From positions 496,001 to 560,000 of the forward strand of contig NZ_WSRO01000002.1 of NCBI RefSeq assembly GCF_009769735.1: a stretch of DNA of 64,000 nucleotides. The letters run 5' to 3'. Position 1 is the stretch's first letter, and every line of letters begins with the position of its first letter. The notes below the pieces were generated by a model. That model did not search any database. It had not been told where the DNA came from and saw only the letters and a list, made by a program, of their open reading frames with translations. Positions 1 to 9,022 of this stretch are shown piece by piece. Both the position numbers and the translations under genes were made by a program. The stretch comes from Streptomyces sp. BA2 (GTDB taxonomy: Bacteria; Actinomycetota; Actinomycetes; Streptomycetales; Streptomycetaceae).

Positions 1-1100
1 CCCACCGGGGCCGTCCACAGGGTCTTTCCCGTGGTCAGCGAGTAGGCCGAGGCCATGCCCTTCCAGGTCACGGTGAACACGCGATCGCCCACGACATCCG
101 AGCCGGCCAGCGGCGCCTCGAGGCGATAGGAGTGCGACGTCTGCTTCCCGGAACCGCTGATGGTGGTCAGTCGCATGCTCTTGCGGGCCGCCCCGCCCTT
201 GCCGGTCGGCGTCTTCTTCGCTTCGATCAGAACCATCCGGTCCCCCGAGGTTCCGACGAACTGCTGCCCGCCGGGAAGAGCCGTGACCTTCTCGGCCTTG
301 CCGGTGGCGGGGTCCAGACGGAGGATGTCCGTGCCCTGAGGCTTCTCGACGTCACGCATGCACGCGAGATGGGGCACGCCGTTCAGCACCGCCCGTTGGC
401 ACACGGTGCCCTTGTCCCAGGTGTGGCGCCACTTCTCCTTGCCCGTCAGCGGGTTGAGGGCCGACATCGTACGAAGATTCGGGGTGTTCGCGAGGACCGC
501 GCCGTCGATGAGCATGGCGGCCTGGTCGGTGCGGTCGTCCTGCGGCATCTCGACCGTCCACAGCACATCGCCGTTGTCGGCGCCCACCGCCATCAGGTCC
601 GTGCCGCCCCGGTAGTCGCCGTTCGGTTCGTTCTTCGTGGTGTGGTTGCGGTAGGCGTAGACCACGCCGTCGCGCACGGCGAACGGATGGTCGATCCCGT
701 CGCCTTCGCGCTTGACCTTGACCGTCCACAGCCGCTCGCCGGTGTTGGCGTCGAACTTGGCGGCGTCGTACTTGGACCCGGCGCAGTACAGCGCGGATCC
801 GTCCACCAGGCAGCCCCGCTCGCCGGCGCCCGGGGCGTCCTTCTGCCACGGCTTCCAGCCCTCCGGCGACGCCGCGGGCCGCACAGGCCGGTCCTCTCCG
901 CCCGCTCCGCCTCCGAAGCCGAGAACCGCCCCCACGGTGATCGCGGCAACGGCCACCGCCGCCCCCGCGACCTGTGAGAAACGGCGCCGGCTGCGCCGCC
1001 GCACCACCTTCTCGACCAGGTCCCCGGGCGCCCGCACCTGATCCAGGGCGACCGCGTGAAGCGTCTCCCGGACCTTCTCCTCCACCCGCTCCGTCGTCAT
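1..1100 (-). CDS. PQQ-like beta-propeller membrane protein (C-terminus beyond window)
   Basis: Membrane-anchored extracytoplasmic beta-propeller protein of the PQQ-binding-like/BamB-like group; substrate unknown. The start is the ATG at 1100, which overlaps the stop of the sigma factor gene as ATGA, so the two are translationally coupled. Residues 1-36 are cytoplasmic and basic, followed by one membrane segment (about 37-55, QVAGAAVAVAAITVGAVLG). Propeller blades follow with recurrent GxxLWTV and TGKxxWxxxW signatures, for example TGERLWTV and TGKEKWRH. In Streptomyces, SigE-type sigma factors are often followed by such a protein, which probably senses or regulates in place of a classical anti-sigma factor; that role is inferred. 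The reading frame is open to the window edge. Confidence 0.85.
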   Translation of the reverse strand, partial: MTTERVEEKVRETLHAVALDQVRAPGDLVEKVVRRRSRRRFSQVAGAAVAVAAITVGAVLGFGGGAGGEDRPVRPAASPEGWKPWQKDAPGAGERGCLVDGSALYCAGSKYDAAKFDANTGERLWTVKVKREGDGIDHPFAVRDGVVYAYRNHTTKNEPNGDYRGGTDLMAVGADNGDVLWTVEMPQDDRTDQAAMLIDGAVLANTPNLRTMSALNPLTGKEKWRHTWDKGTVCQRAVLNGVPHLACMRDVEKPQGTDILRLDPATGKAEKVTALPGGQQFVGTSGDRMVLIEAKKTPTGKGGAARKSMRLTTISGSGKQTSHSYRLEAPLAGSDVVGDRVFTVTWKGMASAYSLTTGKTLWTAPV

Positions 1101-1648
1101 CCCTGCATCTCCTTCGGCGTGTAGCTGAGCGACTGCGCCTGTTCCGCGGGCCGTTCGGGCCCGAGCTCCGGTACGAGCGCGCGGAGCTTGGCGAGCGATC
1201 GGTGCGCGGTACTGCGCACCGTGCCCACCGGGCACCTCAGCAGCGCCGCGACCTCGCCCTCCGGCAGATCCTCGAAGTAGCGCAGCACGACCACGGCCCG
1301 CTGCCGCTTCGTCAGACGACGGAGCGCCGCCCACAGCGCGATCCGCAGCTCGGAATCCGACTCGGCACCGGCTTCCCCGCCGGACTCGGGCAGTACGGGC
1401 ACCGTCGTCTCGGCGCGATGTCTGCGCAGCCGCCAGCGGCTGACCTGCTGGCGGTACAGGACCTGGCGGACATACGCCTCGGGCTGCTCGATGTGCGCCC
1501 AGCGTCCGTAGGCCTTCATCAGCGCAATCTGCAGCAGATCCTCCGCCGCATGCCGGTCCCCGCCGGTGAGCAGCACCGCGAGCCGCAGCAGCGCGGTGGA
1601 GCGCATCGCTACGAACTCCCGGAACTCGTCGTGACTTGAGGCCTCCAT
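1097..1648 (-). CDS. SigE-family ECF RNA polymerase sigma factor
   Basis: ECF sigma factor of the Streptomyces SigE (SigE family, sigma-70 group 4) type, 183 aa. Region 2 lies at about residues 10-75 (EDLLQIALMKAYGRW, then the LYRQQVSRWRLRRHR -10 recognition helix) and region 4 at about 105-160 (LTKRQRAVVVLRYFEDLPEGEVA, then CPVGTVRSTAHRSLAKLR as the helix-turn-helix). The ATG at 1648 is chosen because GGGAGGG lies just upstream; a TTG at 1669 is an alternative without such a site. It overlaps the beta-propeller gene by four bases. Confidence 0.92.
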   Translation of the reverse strand: MEASSHDEFREFVAMRSTALLRLAVLLTGGDRHAAEDLLQIALMKAYGRWAHIEQPEAYVRQVLYRQQVSRWRLRRHRAETTVPVLPESGGEAGAESDSELRIALWAALRRLTKRQRAVVVLRYFEDLPEGEVAALLRCPVGTVRSTAHRSLAKLRALVPELGPERPAEQAQSLSYTPKEMQG

Positions 1649-1802
1649 CGACCCTCCCCTTCTTGGCAACCATCACGACGCGATGGGCCGCCCCCAGCTA
1701 TCCCTCTGCGGACGAGATTGTGCGTTCACACCAAACGGGGCGGGTGAGAGACCCGTTGTGCGGGGTGGCGGGGCGCGGGTTCCCACAGCCGGTCGCGTCG
1801 GA

Positions 1803-2255
1803 TCACTGAGGGGAGAGCTTGTGGACGGTGGTGTCGTCGGGGTTCAGCCGTCGCCCGTCCGCGGACAGCACCTCCAGCGGACGGAGGCTGTTCCCCTGCC
1901 GGCGGTCGACCAATTGTGAGTGAGGCTCGCCGGGGGCGAAGAAGTTCTGTTCGCCCCACTGCCGCAGCGCCACGATGACGGGGAAGAGTGCCTCGCCCTT
2001 CGGCGTGAGTACGTACTCGCGGTAGGCGCTGCCGTCCGAGGCGGGGACGGATTCGAGGACACCGCCTGCGACCAGGGTGCGCAGTCGCGCGGTGAGGATG
2101 TTCTTCGCCACCCCGAGGCTGCGCTGGAACTCACCGAAGCGGCGGCTTCCGTCGAAGGCGTCCCGCACGATCAGCAGGGACCACCAGTCGCCGATCGCGT
2201 CCACCGACCGGGCGACGGGGCATTCGCTGTCGTCGAAGCGCGTCCTGGTCACCAT
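1803..2255 (-). CDS. HxlR-family transcriptional regulator
   Basis: Winged helix-turn-helix regulator of the HxlR/MarR-like type, 150 aa. The family signature is visible: CPVARSVDAIGDWWSLLIVRDA near the N-terminus (one conserved Cys), then FGEFQRSLGVAKNILTARLRTLVAGG and the wing YREYVLTPKGEALFPVI. Such proteins usually sense electrophiles or redox state through the N-terminal Cys, which is present here. It is divergent from an MFS exporter with an inverted repeat between them, so it probably represses both. ATG at 2255 is used; an ATG four codons upstream is possible. Confidence 0.92.
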   Translation of the reverse strand: MVTRTRFDDSECPVARSVDAIGDWWSLLIVRDAFDGSRRFGEFQRSLGVAKNILTARLRTLVAGGVLESVPASDGSAYREYVLTPKGEALFPVIVALRQWGEQNFFAPGEPHSQLVDRRQGNSLRPLEVLSADGRRLNPDDTTVHKLSPQ

Positions 2256-2297
2256 GACGTCCCTCACTCACTCAATCACTCTCCGCTGGTTGCAACA

Positions 2298-2339
2298 TGC
2301 TACCAACAAGCGTTACCTTCACCCTCGCCATTGGTAGCA
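2298..2339. promoter_or_regulatory. Inverted repeat between HxlR and MFS genes (candidate operator)
   Basis: TGCTACCAA at 2298-2306 is matched by TTGGTAGCA at 2331-2339, a perfect 9-bp inverted repeat with a 24-bp spacer in the 112-bp divergent promoter region. The placement suits autoregulation by the HxlR protein and control of the exporter. Seen in sequence; binding is inferred. Confidence 0.55.
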
Positions 2340-2367
2340 AGATGAAACCAGAATGTGGAGGGGTGCC

Positions 2368-3657
2368 ATGCCCGGCAACGGTGAGGCTGTGACACGACGG
2401 ACCGAGACCGAGGTCCGCAGCACCGAGGCCCGCGGCGGGGAGGTCCGCAGCGGGGAACAAGGGCCCGCGTTCGTCCTGTCCCGCGGCATCGTCATGCTGT
2501 TCGCGGTCGCCTGCGGGGCTTCGGTGGCCAACGTCTACTTCTCCCAGCCGCTACTGGTGACCATGGGCCACGACCTCGCCATGAGCCCGGCACTCGTCGG
2601 CAGCGTGGTCACCCTCACGCATGTCGGCTACGGGCTCGGCCTCTTCTTCCTCGTACCGCTGGGTGACATGGGCGACCGCCGACGGCTCGTCGTGGCCCAA
2701 TTGCTGCTCCTGGTAGTGGCGTTGGGCGTGGTGGCCGCCGCACCCACTGCGGCGATCCTGCTGGCGGGCATGGCCGCGACGGGGCTTCTCGCGGTCGTCA
2801 CGCAGACGCTGGTGGCCTTCGCGGCCTCACTGGCACCTGCCGCCCAGCGCGGACGGGTCGTCGGCCTGGTCACCAGCGGCGTGGTCATCGGAATCCTGCT
2901 CGCCCGCACCGCATCCGGACTCATGGCCGATCTCGCGGGCTGGCGCTCCGTCTACCTCGCCTCGGCAGCGCTCACCGCCCTGCTCGCCCTGATCCTGTAC
3001 CGCGTTCTGCCACACCACAGCGACGCGCCGCCGACACCCCTGCGCTACGGACAGCTCCTGCGCTCCACCATCACCCTGTTCGCACGGGAGCGGCTGCTGC
3101 GGCTCCGGGCCCTGTTCGGCCTGCTGATCTTCGCCGCCTTCAGCACCCTGTGGAGCAGCGTCGCGCTACCGCTCAGCGAGGCCCCGTACTTCCTGTCCCA
3201 CAGCGCGATCGGGGCGCTGGGTCTCATCGGCGTCGTCGGCGCCCTGGCCGCGACCGTGGCCGGTCGCCTGAACGACCGTGGATTCTCCCGGCACACCACC
3301 GGCACCGCCCTGGCACTGCTCGCGGCGTCGTGGCTGCCCCTGGCCTTCACCCGCAGCTCGTTCTGGGCGCTTGCCGTCGGGGTGATCCTGCTCGACCTCG
3401 CCGTGCAGGCGGTCCATGTCACCAATCAGACCCTGATCTACGCGCTGCACCCGGACGCGGGCAGTCGGCTGATCGGCGGATACATGGTCTTCTACTCGGT
3501 CGGCAGCGCCACCGGCGCCATTGCCGCGACCTCCCTCTACTCGGCGGCCGGCTGGGGCGCGGTATGCGCGCTGGGGGCCACGTTCAGCTGCCTCGGGCTC
3601 CTGCTGTGGGCGATCACGGCCCGGCGGCACACCTGCCGGACTCCGCATATCAGTTGA
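2368..3657 (+). CDS. MFS transporter (YnfM/arabinose-efflux-like)
   Basis: Twelve-segment major facilitator family exporter, 429 aa. A basic/acidic cytoplasmic leader (about 1-30) precedes the membrane segments; the loop 2-3 signature appears as GDMGDRRRLVV, and NVYFSQPLL in helix 1 is characteristic of the YnfM/SetA-like efflux group. The ATG at 2368 follows GGAGGGG; an upstream ATG at 2353 lies before that site. Its 3' end overlaps the convergent glycosyltransferase gene by 8 bp. The divergent HxlR gene suggests an inducible drug or stress-metabolite exporter; the substrate cannot be read from sequence. Confidence 0.9.
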   Translation: MPGNGEAVTRRTETEVRSTEARGGEVRSGEQGPAFVLSRGIVMLFAVACGASVANVYFSQPLLVTMGHDLAMSPALVGSVVTLTHVGYGLGLFFLVPLGDMGDRRRLVVAQLLLLVVALGVVAAAPTAAILLAGMAATGLLAVVTQTLVAFAASLAPAAQRGRVVGLVTSGVVIGILLARTASGLMADLAGWRSVYLASAALTALLALILYRVLPHHSDAPPTPLRYGQLLRSTITLFARERLLRLRALFGLLIFAAFSTLWSSVALPLSEAPYFLSHSAIGALGLIGVVGALAATVAGRLNDRGFSRHTTGTALALLAASWLPLAFTRSSFWALAVGVILLDLAVQAVHVTNQTLIYALHPDAGSRLIGGYMVFYSVGSATGAIAATSLYSAAGWGAVCALGATFSCLGLLLWAITARRHTCRTPHIS

Positions 3658-4906
3658 ATCTCCGCTTCACCGCGTCCTTGACGCCGTAGGCCGCTCCGAT
3701 CACTGAGCCTCGGGTTCGGCGCGCGACGGTTTTCAGAGCCCCGTTCGTCCCACGCTGCCTCGTCAGTTGAGCGCAGGTGTCGGCGAAGCGTGCCGCGATG
3801 AGTGCCGGTTCGTAACGCGCCGAGGAGATTCGCGCCGCCTCGGCCATCCGCTGACGGAGCTCATCACTGTTGATGAGCTCCAGGAGGTTCTGAGCGAGGG
3901 CCTCCTCATCACCCATGGGCACGAGACGCCCGTCGATTCCATCGGAAATGATCTCCCTCGGGCCCAAGGGGCAGTCGGTGGAGACAACGGGCACTCCACA
4001 GCGCATCGCTTCGACGATCGTCATGCCGAAGGACTCGTGGTCCGAAGCGCTCGCGGCAAGGCCCGCTTTGAGCCACTCGGTTTCCAGGGGTGAAACCGCG
4101 CCCATGAGAGAAGCGTGCTTTTCCAGGCCCAATTCCTCGATGAGCCGCTGGAGTTGCGCTCCGTGGCCTCCCCCGATCCCTGGGCCGAAGATACGGAGAA
4201 CCCAGTCAGGGCGATCGGCGCGGACTCTGTCGAATGCTCGGATGAGGAGGTCGTACCGTTTGGTCGGAACGAGTCTCCCGGCAGCGACAACTGCCTTGTC
4301 CCTGCTGCCCGGCGGGGCACTGAGTGGCGCCGGCACAGGATTGGGAAATGCTTCGATGCGCACTCCCGGAAGTGTCATGTGCTTGCGATAGGTGTCCGCG
4401 TCAGCCAGGGTCGTGGTTGTCAGCATGTCAAGGCGCGGGTACAGCCGACGCAATGCACGCCGCAGCGGTCTCGGGTGGTTGTGGAATGTCAGGTGCTCTT
4501 GCCCGACGCGCAACGGCCCCTGCTTGGCCTGCAGGCAGATATGTGCGTTCAGGCCTGGTCGGGTGCCTACGATGACGTCGCTCGTCAGCGTGCTCAAGTG
4601 ATGAGCGATCCGCTGATCGGTCAGGGCGCTGTAGTGCGGGTACTGCGTCTCGCTCTTGGGAAACACAGCAGCTGGGCTGCGGTATTCGGGCAGGTCCCCC
4701 TCATACCCCGGGGTCCCCTTTCTCAGATCGACCAGGTGTCGAAGCCCGACTTGAGGATGCACGGGGAACACTGGTGAATCCCTGTGCCGGTGGACCGACA
4801 CGATCTCCACATCATGCTGCTCGGCAAGCGCGTTGGCGAGGTTGATGGTGGTGCGGATCGTGCCGCCGAAACCGAAGGCATTGTGGATGAGGAATGAGAT
4901 GTGCAA
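3650..4906 (-). CDS. Glycosyltransferase family 4 protein
   Basis: GT-B retaining glycosyltransferase (GT4), about 418 aa. The N-terminal domain begins HISFLIHNAFGFGGTIRTT with the glycine-rich acceptor-side loop. The C-terminal Rossmann domain has VVAAGRLVPTKRYDLLIRAF and the EX7E signature ESFGMTIVE, followed by GVPVVSTDCPLGPREII for nucleotide-sugar binding. A TTG start at 4906 is chosen because GGGAG lies 10 nt upstream and family members start at this point; an ATG at 4936 adds ten residues without a clear ribosome site. The basic tail (VKDAVKRRFN) may touch the membrane. Related Streptomyces proteins are seen in teichoic acid and exopolysaccharide loci; the divergent acyltransferase supports a surface polymer role (inference). 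Confidence 0.88.
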   Translation of the reverse strand: MHISFLIHNAFGFGGTIRTTINLANALAEQHDVEIVSVHRHRDSPVFPVHPQVGLRHLVDLRKGTPGYEGDLPEYRSPAAVFPKSETQYPHYSALTDQRIAHHLSTLTSDVIVGTRPGLNAHICLQAKQGPLRVGQEHLTFHNHPRPLRRALRRLYPRLDMLTTTTLADADTYRKHMTLPGVRIEAFPNPVPAPLSAPPGSRDKAVVAAGRLVPTKRYDLLIRAFDRVRADRPDWVLRIFGPGIGGGHGAQLQRLIEELGLEKHASLMGAVSPLETEWLKAGLAASASDHESFGMTIVEAMRCGVPVVSTDCPLGPREIISDGIDGRLVPMGDEEALAQNLLELINSDELRQRMAEAARISSARYEPALIAARFADTCAQLTRQRGTNGALKTVARRTRGSVIGAAYGVKDAVKRRFN

Positions 4907-5143
4907 GGTGCCGTAGCTCCCGGAGCCGCACTCCATACGGAGTCACCAAGGCCCCGGCACGACAGAAATCGCGGATTCGGAGCCACTCGCCAATCCAACG
5001 ACGGGACCGACCGAAGGTTCCGAGCCGCAGAAGGCGCGCCTACCGTCGACGCCGCCCCTCGGATGAGTGAAATTATCCGGCAATATGGAGGGACTCGGGC
5101 GCATGTACCGCATTGACTGCGTGCGCAGTGCTGTCGTCCCTTC

Positions 5144-6313
5144 ATGCGCAGCAGTAACCGGCAGTACCTCGTATCCGTTGATCACTTGCGTGCCTACGCT
5201 GCCGTGCTGGTGCTCCTCTGTCACGGAACGCACATGATCTCTCCGTATCTCAGAGAGACCCCGAACAGTGACGCGCACGGCTGGCTCTATTCGGAGAACC
5301 CTCTGGCCACTCTGGTGCTGGAAGGCCATTCCGGGGTGGCCCTCTTCATGGTGCTTTCCGGATTCATCTTCACCATCGGCGCGCTGGGCAAGGACGTCCA
5401 CTACGGCCGGTTCCTGGGCAACCGGGTGCTGCGGATCTTCCCGCTCTACATCGCGTTGATCATCCTGGGTATCGGCGCACACAAGCAGGGCGCGGACCTG
5501 TCGGCGGTGCTCCAGTCCCTGGTCGGTCTGGGAAACCTGCCCGGGTCCCTCGACCTGGGGGCCGTGTCGAGCATGTGGTGGGCCATCGCGGTCGAGTTGC
5601 AGTTCTACCTGCTCTTCCCGCTGTTCAGCAGGCTCCTCACCAAGCGCGGACCTGTGGCTCTGTTCAAGCTCCTGGCCGCCATTGCCGTGATCCGGGCCCT
5701 GGTGTGGGCCTCGGCCAACGGCACCATCAGTGTGAACTCGATGCTCTACTACAGCCTCGCCGGCAGGATCGACCAATTCCTGCTGGGCATGGTGGCCGCC
5801 TGGTTCTTCGTGCACCACCGGGAACGGTTTCAGGGACTCCTTAAGGTGGCCGTCCCAACAGCCTTGGCCACAGGCGCGATCTGGGCCTTCAACCAGACCC
5901 ACGCCTTCCACGAACGCCAGGCCACACGGCTGCTCTGGGTCGACGTCGAAGGAGCTCTCTGGGCCCTGGTGGTGCTGACCTATGTGGCCACCATCTCCTC
6001 AACGGGGATCGTGTCGAGAGGCATCGCCAAAGTCGGCGAGATGAGCTTCTCCGTCTACCTGCTCCACTACATGGTCATCACCGCGATCGTCTCCCGCCGT
6101 TGGTGGTTCGAGCTGACGGGGCGCCCTGTGGTGGATGCCTTCATCACCGCGGCGGTGGCAGTTCTGCCCATCACCCTGGCCACGGCTGTGGTCACGTTCC
6201 ACGGCATCGAACGGCCATTCCTCCGTTGGCGTCGCGCCTACCTCCTCACGGACCCACCCAAGCCCGCCGCACTCCCCCCTGCTCCCAAGGCCGCGGTCGT
6301 CTCGCCCAGGTAG
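5144..6313 (+). CDS. Acyltransferase family 3 (OafA/YrhL-like) membrane protein
   Basis: Integral membrane O-acyltransferase, 389 aa, about ten hydrophobic segments. The N-terminal DHLRAYAAVLVLLCHGTH carries the family's R/H catalytic surroundings, and EGHSGVALFMVLSGFIFT matches the conserved second helix. It would transfer acetyl or related acyl groups to a cell-surface glycan, secreted sugar or peptidoglycan. There is no SGNH domain. The start has no strong ribosome site. It is divergent from the GT4 gene; the 208-238 bp between them holds no recognised element. Confidence 0.9.
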   Translation: MRSSNRQYLVSVDHLRAYAAVLVLLCHGTHMISPYLRETPNSDAHGWLYSENPLATLVLEGHSGVALFMVLSGFIFTIGALGKDVHYGRFLGNRVLRIFPLYIALIILGIGAHKQGADLSAVLQSLVGLGNLPGSLDLGAVSSMWWAIAVELQFYLLFPLFSRLLTKRGPVALFKLLAAIAVIRALVWASANGTISVNSMLYYSLAGRIDQFLLGMVAAWFFVHHRERFQGLLKVAVPTALATGAIWAFNQTHAFHERQATRLLWVDVEGALWALVVLTYVATISSTGIVSRGIAKVGEMSFSVYLLHYMVITAIVSRRWWFELTGRPVVDAFITAAVAVLPITLATAVVTFHGIERPFLRWRRAYLLTDPPKPAALPPAPKAAVVSPR

Positions 6314-6437
6314 ACGATTGCCGGCGGGCGGTTGACCAGTGTGTCGTGGCGGATCAGCCGGTCGAAGTCGATGGCCGATGGCCGATGATCGATGGCACGG
6401 TCCGCCCAGCCATGTGGTGTGGATCACGGTGGAGGAC

Positions 6438-6464
6438 TGTCACGGATCGCCGATGCGAGGTGTC
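6438..6464 (+). promoter_or_regulatory. Candidate ECF41-type autoregulated promoter
   Basis: TGTCACG (6438-6444) followed by exactly 16 nt and TGTC (6461-6464) is close to the known ECF41 promoter pattern TGTCACA-N16-CGTC. It lies 65 bp before the start of the ECF41-like sigma gene, as expected for autoregulation. The -10 element has one mismatch. Confidence 0.6.
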
Positions 6465-6528
6465 TCGATGGGCGTCCGAAGAGAGGAGCCGGGTGTGGTC
6501 GTGCCACTGGAGAGAGATGGAGTCCGTC

Positions 6529-7428
6529 ATGACTGAGGACGCCTTCGCCGAACATCGTCCGCTGCTGTTCACCATCGCCTACGAGATGCTGGGCAGCGCC
6601 GCCGATGCCGAAGACGTGCTGCAGGAGAGTTATCTGCGATGGAGCGCGGTCGACCAGGCGACGGTCGACCATCCGCGCGCCTACCTGGTCCGCGTCGTGA
6701 CCCGGCAGGCCCTCAACCACCTGCGCACGGTCAAGGCACGGCGTGAGGACTACGTCGGCCCGTGGCTGCCCGAGCCGATCCGCACCGCGCCCGAGGTGAG
6801 CGAGGACGCGATCCTGGCCGAGTCGGTGTCCATGGCCATGATGCTCGTCCTGGAGACACTGAACCCGACCGAGCGCGCGGTGTTCGTACTGCACGATGTC
6901 TTCGGCTACACCCACGGCGAGATCGCCGCCTCGGTCGGCAAGAACGAGGTCACCGTCCGGCAGATCGCCCACCGCGCACGCAGACACGTCCACGCTCGCC
7001 GTCGCCGCTTCGAACCCGACTCCGAGGCCACCCGAGCCATCGTCCAGCGGTTCCTGCTCGCGGCGACGACCGGTGAGATCCAGGGCCTGATGGACCTCTT
7101 GGCCCCCGACGTCGTGGAGATCTCCGACGGCGGCGGAAAGGCGTCCGCCGCCCGCCGCCCGATCACCGGCCGCGAAGAAGTCGCCCGCTTCACCCTCGGT
7201 GTGGCCCGCACCAGCATCACCCCGACGACCCGCATCGAGCACGCCATCTACAACGGCATGCCCGCGGCACGCTGCCTCACCGACGGTGAACTCGACTGGC
7301 TGCTCGCCTTCGAGATCCACGACGGACAGATCACCGGCCTCTACGCCATGCGCAACCCCGACAAGCTGCACCGCGCCCAGACGGTGCGCCCACTCGACCG
7401 AGGAGAACACCAGCCATGGAAACCATGA
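6529..7428 (+). CDS. ECF41/SigJ-type sigma factor with C-terminal SnoaL-like domain
   Basis: Sigma factor of 299 aa: region 2 (about 5-75, LLFTIAYEMLGSAADAEDVLQESYLRW), region 4 (about 110-165, LNPTERAVFVLHDVFGYTHGEIA then KNEVTVRQIAHRARRHVHARR), and a C-terminal NTF2/SnoaL-like extension (about 175-299) with YAMRNPDKL near the end. This extension is the hallmark of ECF41 and SigJ proteins and tunes sigma activity in place of an anti-sigma factor. The ATG at 6529 has GGAG 7 nt upstream; the ATG at 6517 is less well placed. The 3' end overlaps the SRPBCC gene by 13 bp, so the two form an operon. Confidence 0.93.
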   Translation: MTEDAFAEHRPLLFTIAYEMLGSAADAEDVLQESYLRWSAVDQATVDHPRAYLVRVVTRQALNHLRTVKARREDYVGPWLPEPIRTAPEVSEDAILAESVSMAMMLVLETLNPTERAVFVLHDVFGYTHGEIAASVGKNEVTVRQIAHRARRHVHARRRRFEPDSEATRAIVQRFLLAATTGEIQGLMDLLAPDVVEISDGGGKASAARRPITGREEVARFTLGVARTSITPTTRIEHAIYNGMPAARCLTDGELDWLLAFEIHDGQITGLYAMRNPDKLHRAQTVRPLDRGEHQPWKP

Positions 7429-7880
7429 CCGTCGAGCGCACCATCCACGCCCCGATCGACGACGTGTTCGCCTGGCTCACCACGACGACCAACTACACGC
7501 GTTCGCCCCTCGTACTGCGCTGCCGCCTGACCCGCCACGGCGAATCCGCGCCGTACGGCGTCGGCGCGGTCCGCAGCCACCTCTGGCTGATCGGCTGGCT
7601 CCGCGAACGCATCACCCACTACGACCCGCCCTACGCCACGGAGTACGCCGTCGACCGCAGTTTCCCGCCGTCCCGGCATGAACTCGGGCGCATGACGTTC
7701 ACCGAGACCGAAGACGGCACCCTGGTCAACTGGACCACGCGCGCCGAAATGCGGGCCCCGCTCGTCGGTGCCTTCCTCACCCGGCACGTCGTACGACCGA
7801 TGATCACCCGCAGCTTCCTCAGCATCCTCGACGCCGCCGACACCGCACTGAGCCGACACCCCAGTCCCAGCCGGTCCTGA
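7416..7880 (+). CDS. SRPBCC family protein (START/Bet v 1 fold)
   Basis: 154-aa helix-grip protein. METMTVERTIHAPIDDVFAWL is the standard opening strand and helix of the polyketide cyclase/dehydrase-like SRPBCC group; the central LGRMTFTETEDGTLVNWTTRAEM strands and the C-terminal long helix are present. It probably binds a hydrophobic ligand; no catalytic residues can be assigned. GAGGAG precedes the ATG, which lies inside the end of the ECF41 gene, so it is probably translationally coupled and a direct regulon member. ECF41 genes usually sit beside a carboxymuconolactone decarboxylase, oxidoreductase or epimerase, so an SRPBCC partner is a variation. Confidence 0.85.
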   Translation: METMTVERTIHAPIDDVFAWLTTTTNYTRSPLVLRCRLTRHGESAPYGVGAVRSHLWLIGWLRERITHYDPPYATEYAVDRSFPPSRHELGRMTFTETEDGTLVNWTTRAEMRAPLVGAFLTRHVVRPMITRSFLSILDAADTALSRHPSPSRS

Positions 7881-7952
7881 CGACCGCTTATCCCCCGCCA
7901 TTGACTGCCCTAGAGGGCCGCAGTACAAGTCCCCTACGGCAAGGGGGACATC

Positions 7953-8975
7953 ATGGGTTTACGCATCACTGTGGACATTTTCTCGGGGCGACCCAATCCC
8001 ACGTGGGAAATCCAGGACCAGGAACAGGTGCTTGAGCTGATCCAGCTCATCGCGCACCATCAGGAGGCGGTGGCCGACGTTTCCGGCGGGTTCACCGGAC
8101 TCGGGTTCCGTGGAATCCAAGTGGAGATCACCGACGACCTGGACACCGCCGGCCTGCCCGCGGTGTTCAAGGTCGCTGGGGGCGGGGATCGGGACCCCTA
8201 CACCGGTGCCGATGTCGCCGAGCGTCTGCTGGAGACCATGCCGGTCGGCGGGCTCGACGAGAGCGGTGAGAACGGTGAGCGGCGTCCGGCCGAGGACGAA
8301 GGCGAAGGCGCAGGCGCAGGCGACACGGCGGCGCTCGGCGAGAGTTTCCCCGAGGACTTCCGCGAGTCGGTCCGCGAGGAGATCCGGCGCACGGCCCGCG
8401 AGGGCGCGGGCGGGGCGACCACCATCGAGCCCACCGAGTCGGGCGGCATCACCGAAGCGGACGCCGCGGAGGTCGAGAAGCAGTTACAGACCCTCGTACA
8501 CCGGGCCGCGCTGGCCTGCGCGTACGACGTGACGCCCTTCAACCCGGCCTTCTGGAACCGCCCCGACACCCAGGCCTACAACAACTGCTACAACTTCGCG
8601 GTCAACCGGCGCACCAACACCTTCGCCCAGCCCGGCCGCGCACACGGCTACACCATCCCCCGCACGGTGCGCTGCGGCGAGGTGTCCAGCGGGGCGCAGC
8701 GCGACGGTCTGCGGCTCTGGGGCAACTGCCAGCCCGCGGGATCGCTGCGTTACGTGGTGGCGCTCGTCACCGGCACTTTCCCCGGCAACCTCCGGGACTA
8801 CCACTGGTATCGCCTGCACCCGGGCGGCCTCTGGGCCCACAAGCCGGGCGGAACTCCGGCCCGCAACACCGACAACTCCGGTCGCCTCATCACCAACCCT
8901 TATACGTGCGACCGACGCCCCTACAACGAATGGTGCGGTCTTTTCCAGACGCACAATTCGATCGTCATTCGCTGA
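7953..8975 (+). CDS. Putative papain-like cysteine peptidase of unrecognised family
   Basis: 340 aa, function not known. Residues 1-100 form a compact domain opening ITVDIFSGRPNPTWEI; 100-175 is an acidic low-complexity linker; 180-340 is a conserved-looking domain with YNNCYNFAVN (Cys212), DYHWYRL (His284), WAHKPG (296-301) and YNEWCG. A Cys in an NNCYN helix start followed by a His in a W/Y-rich strand resembles NlpC/P60 or papain-like peptidases; that is inference. No signal peptide or membrane segment is seen. Codons 3 (7959-7961) and 178 (8484-8486) are TTA, implying dependence on the bldA tRNA. A GGGGGA site precedes the ATG. The metzincin-like gene begins 47 bp downstream. Confidence 0.7.
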   Translation: MGLRITVDIFSGRPNPTWEIQDQEQVLELIQLIAHHQEAVADVSGGFTGLGFRGIQVEITDDLDTAGLPAVFKVAGGGDRDPYTGADVAERLLETMPVGGLDESGENGERRPAEDEGEGAGAGDTAALGESFPEDFRESVREEIRRTAREGAGGATTIEPTESGGITEADAAEVEKQLQTLVHRAALACAYDVTPFNPAFWNRPDTQAYNNCYNFAVNRRTNTFAQPGRAHGYTIPRTVRCGEVSSGAQRDGLRLWGNCQPAGSLRYVVALVTGTFPGNLRDYHWYRLHPGGLWAHKPGGTPARNTDNSGRLITNPYTCDRRPYNEWCGLFQTHNSIVIR

Positions 8976-9022
8976 CCACCGTCTGTCGAAAGCTCACCCA
9001 AAAGGTCGGAGGAGTGAGCGCC

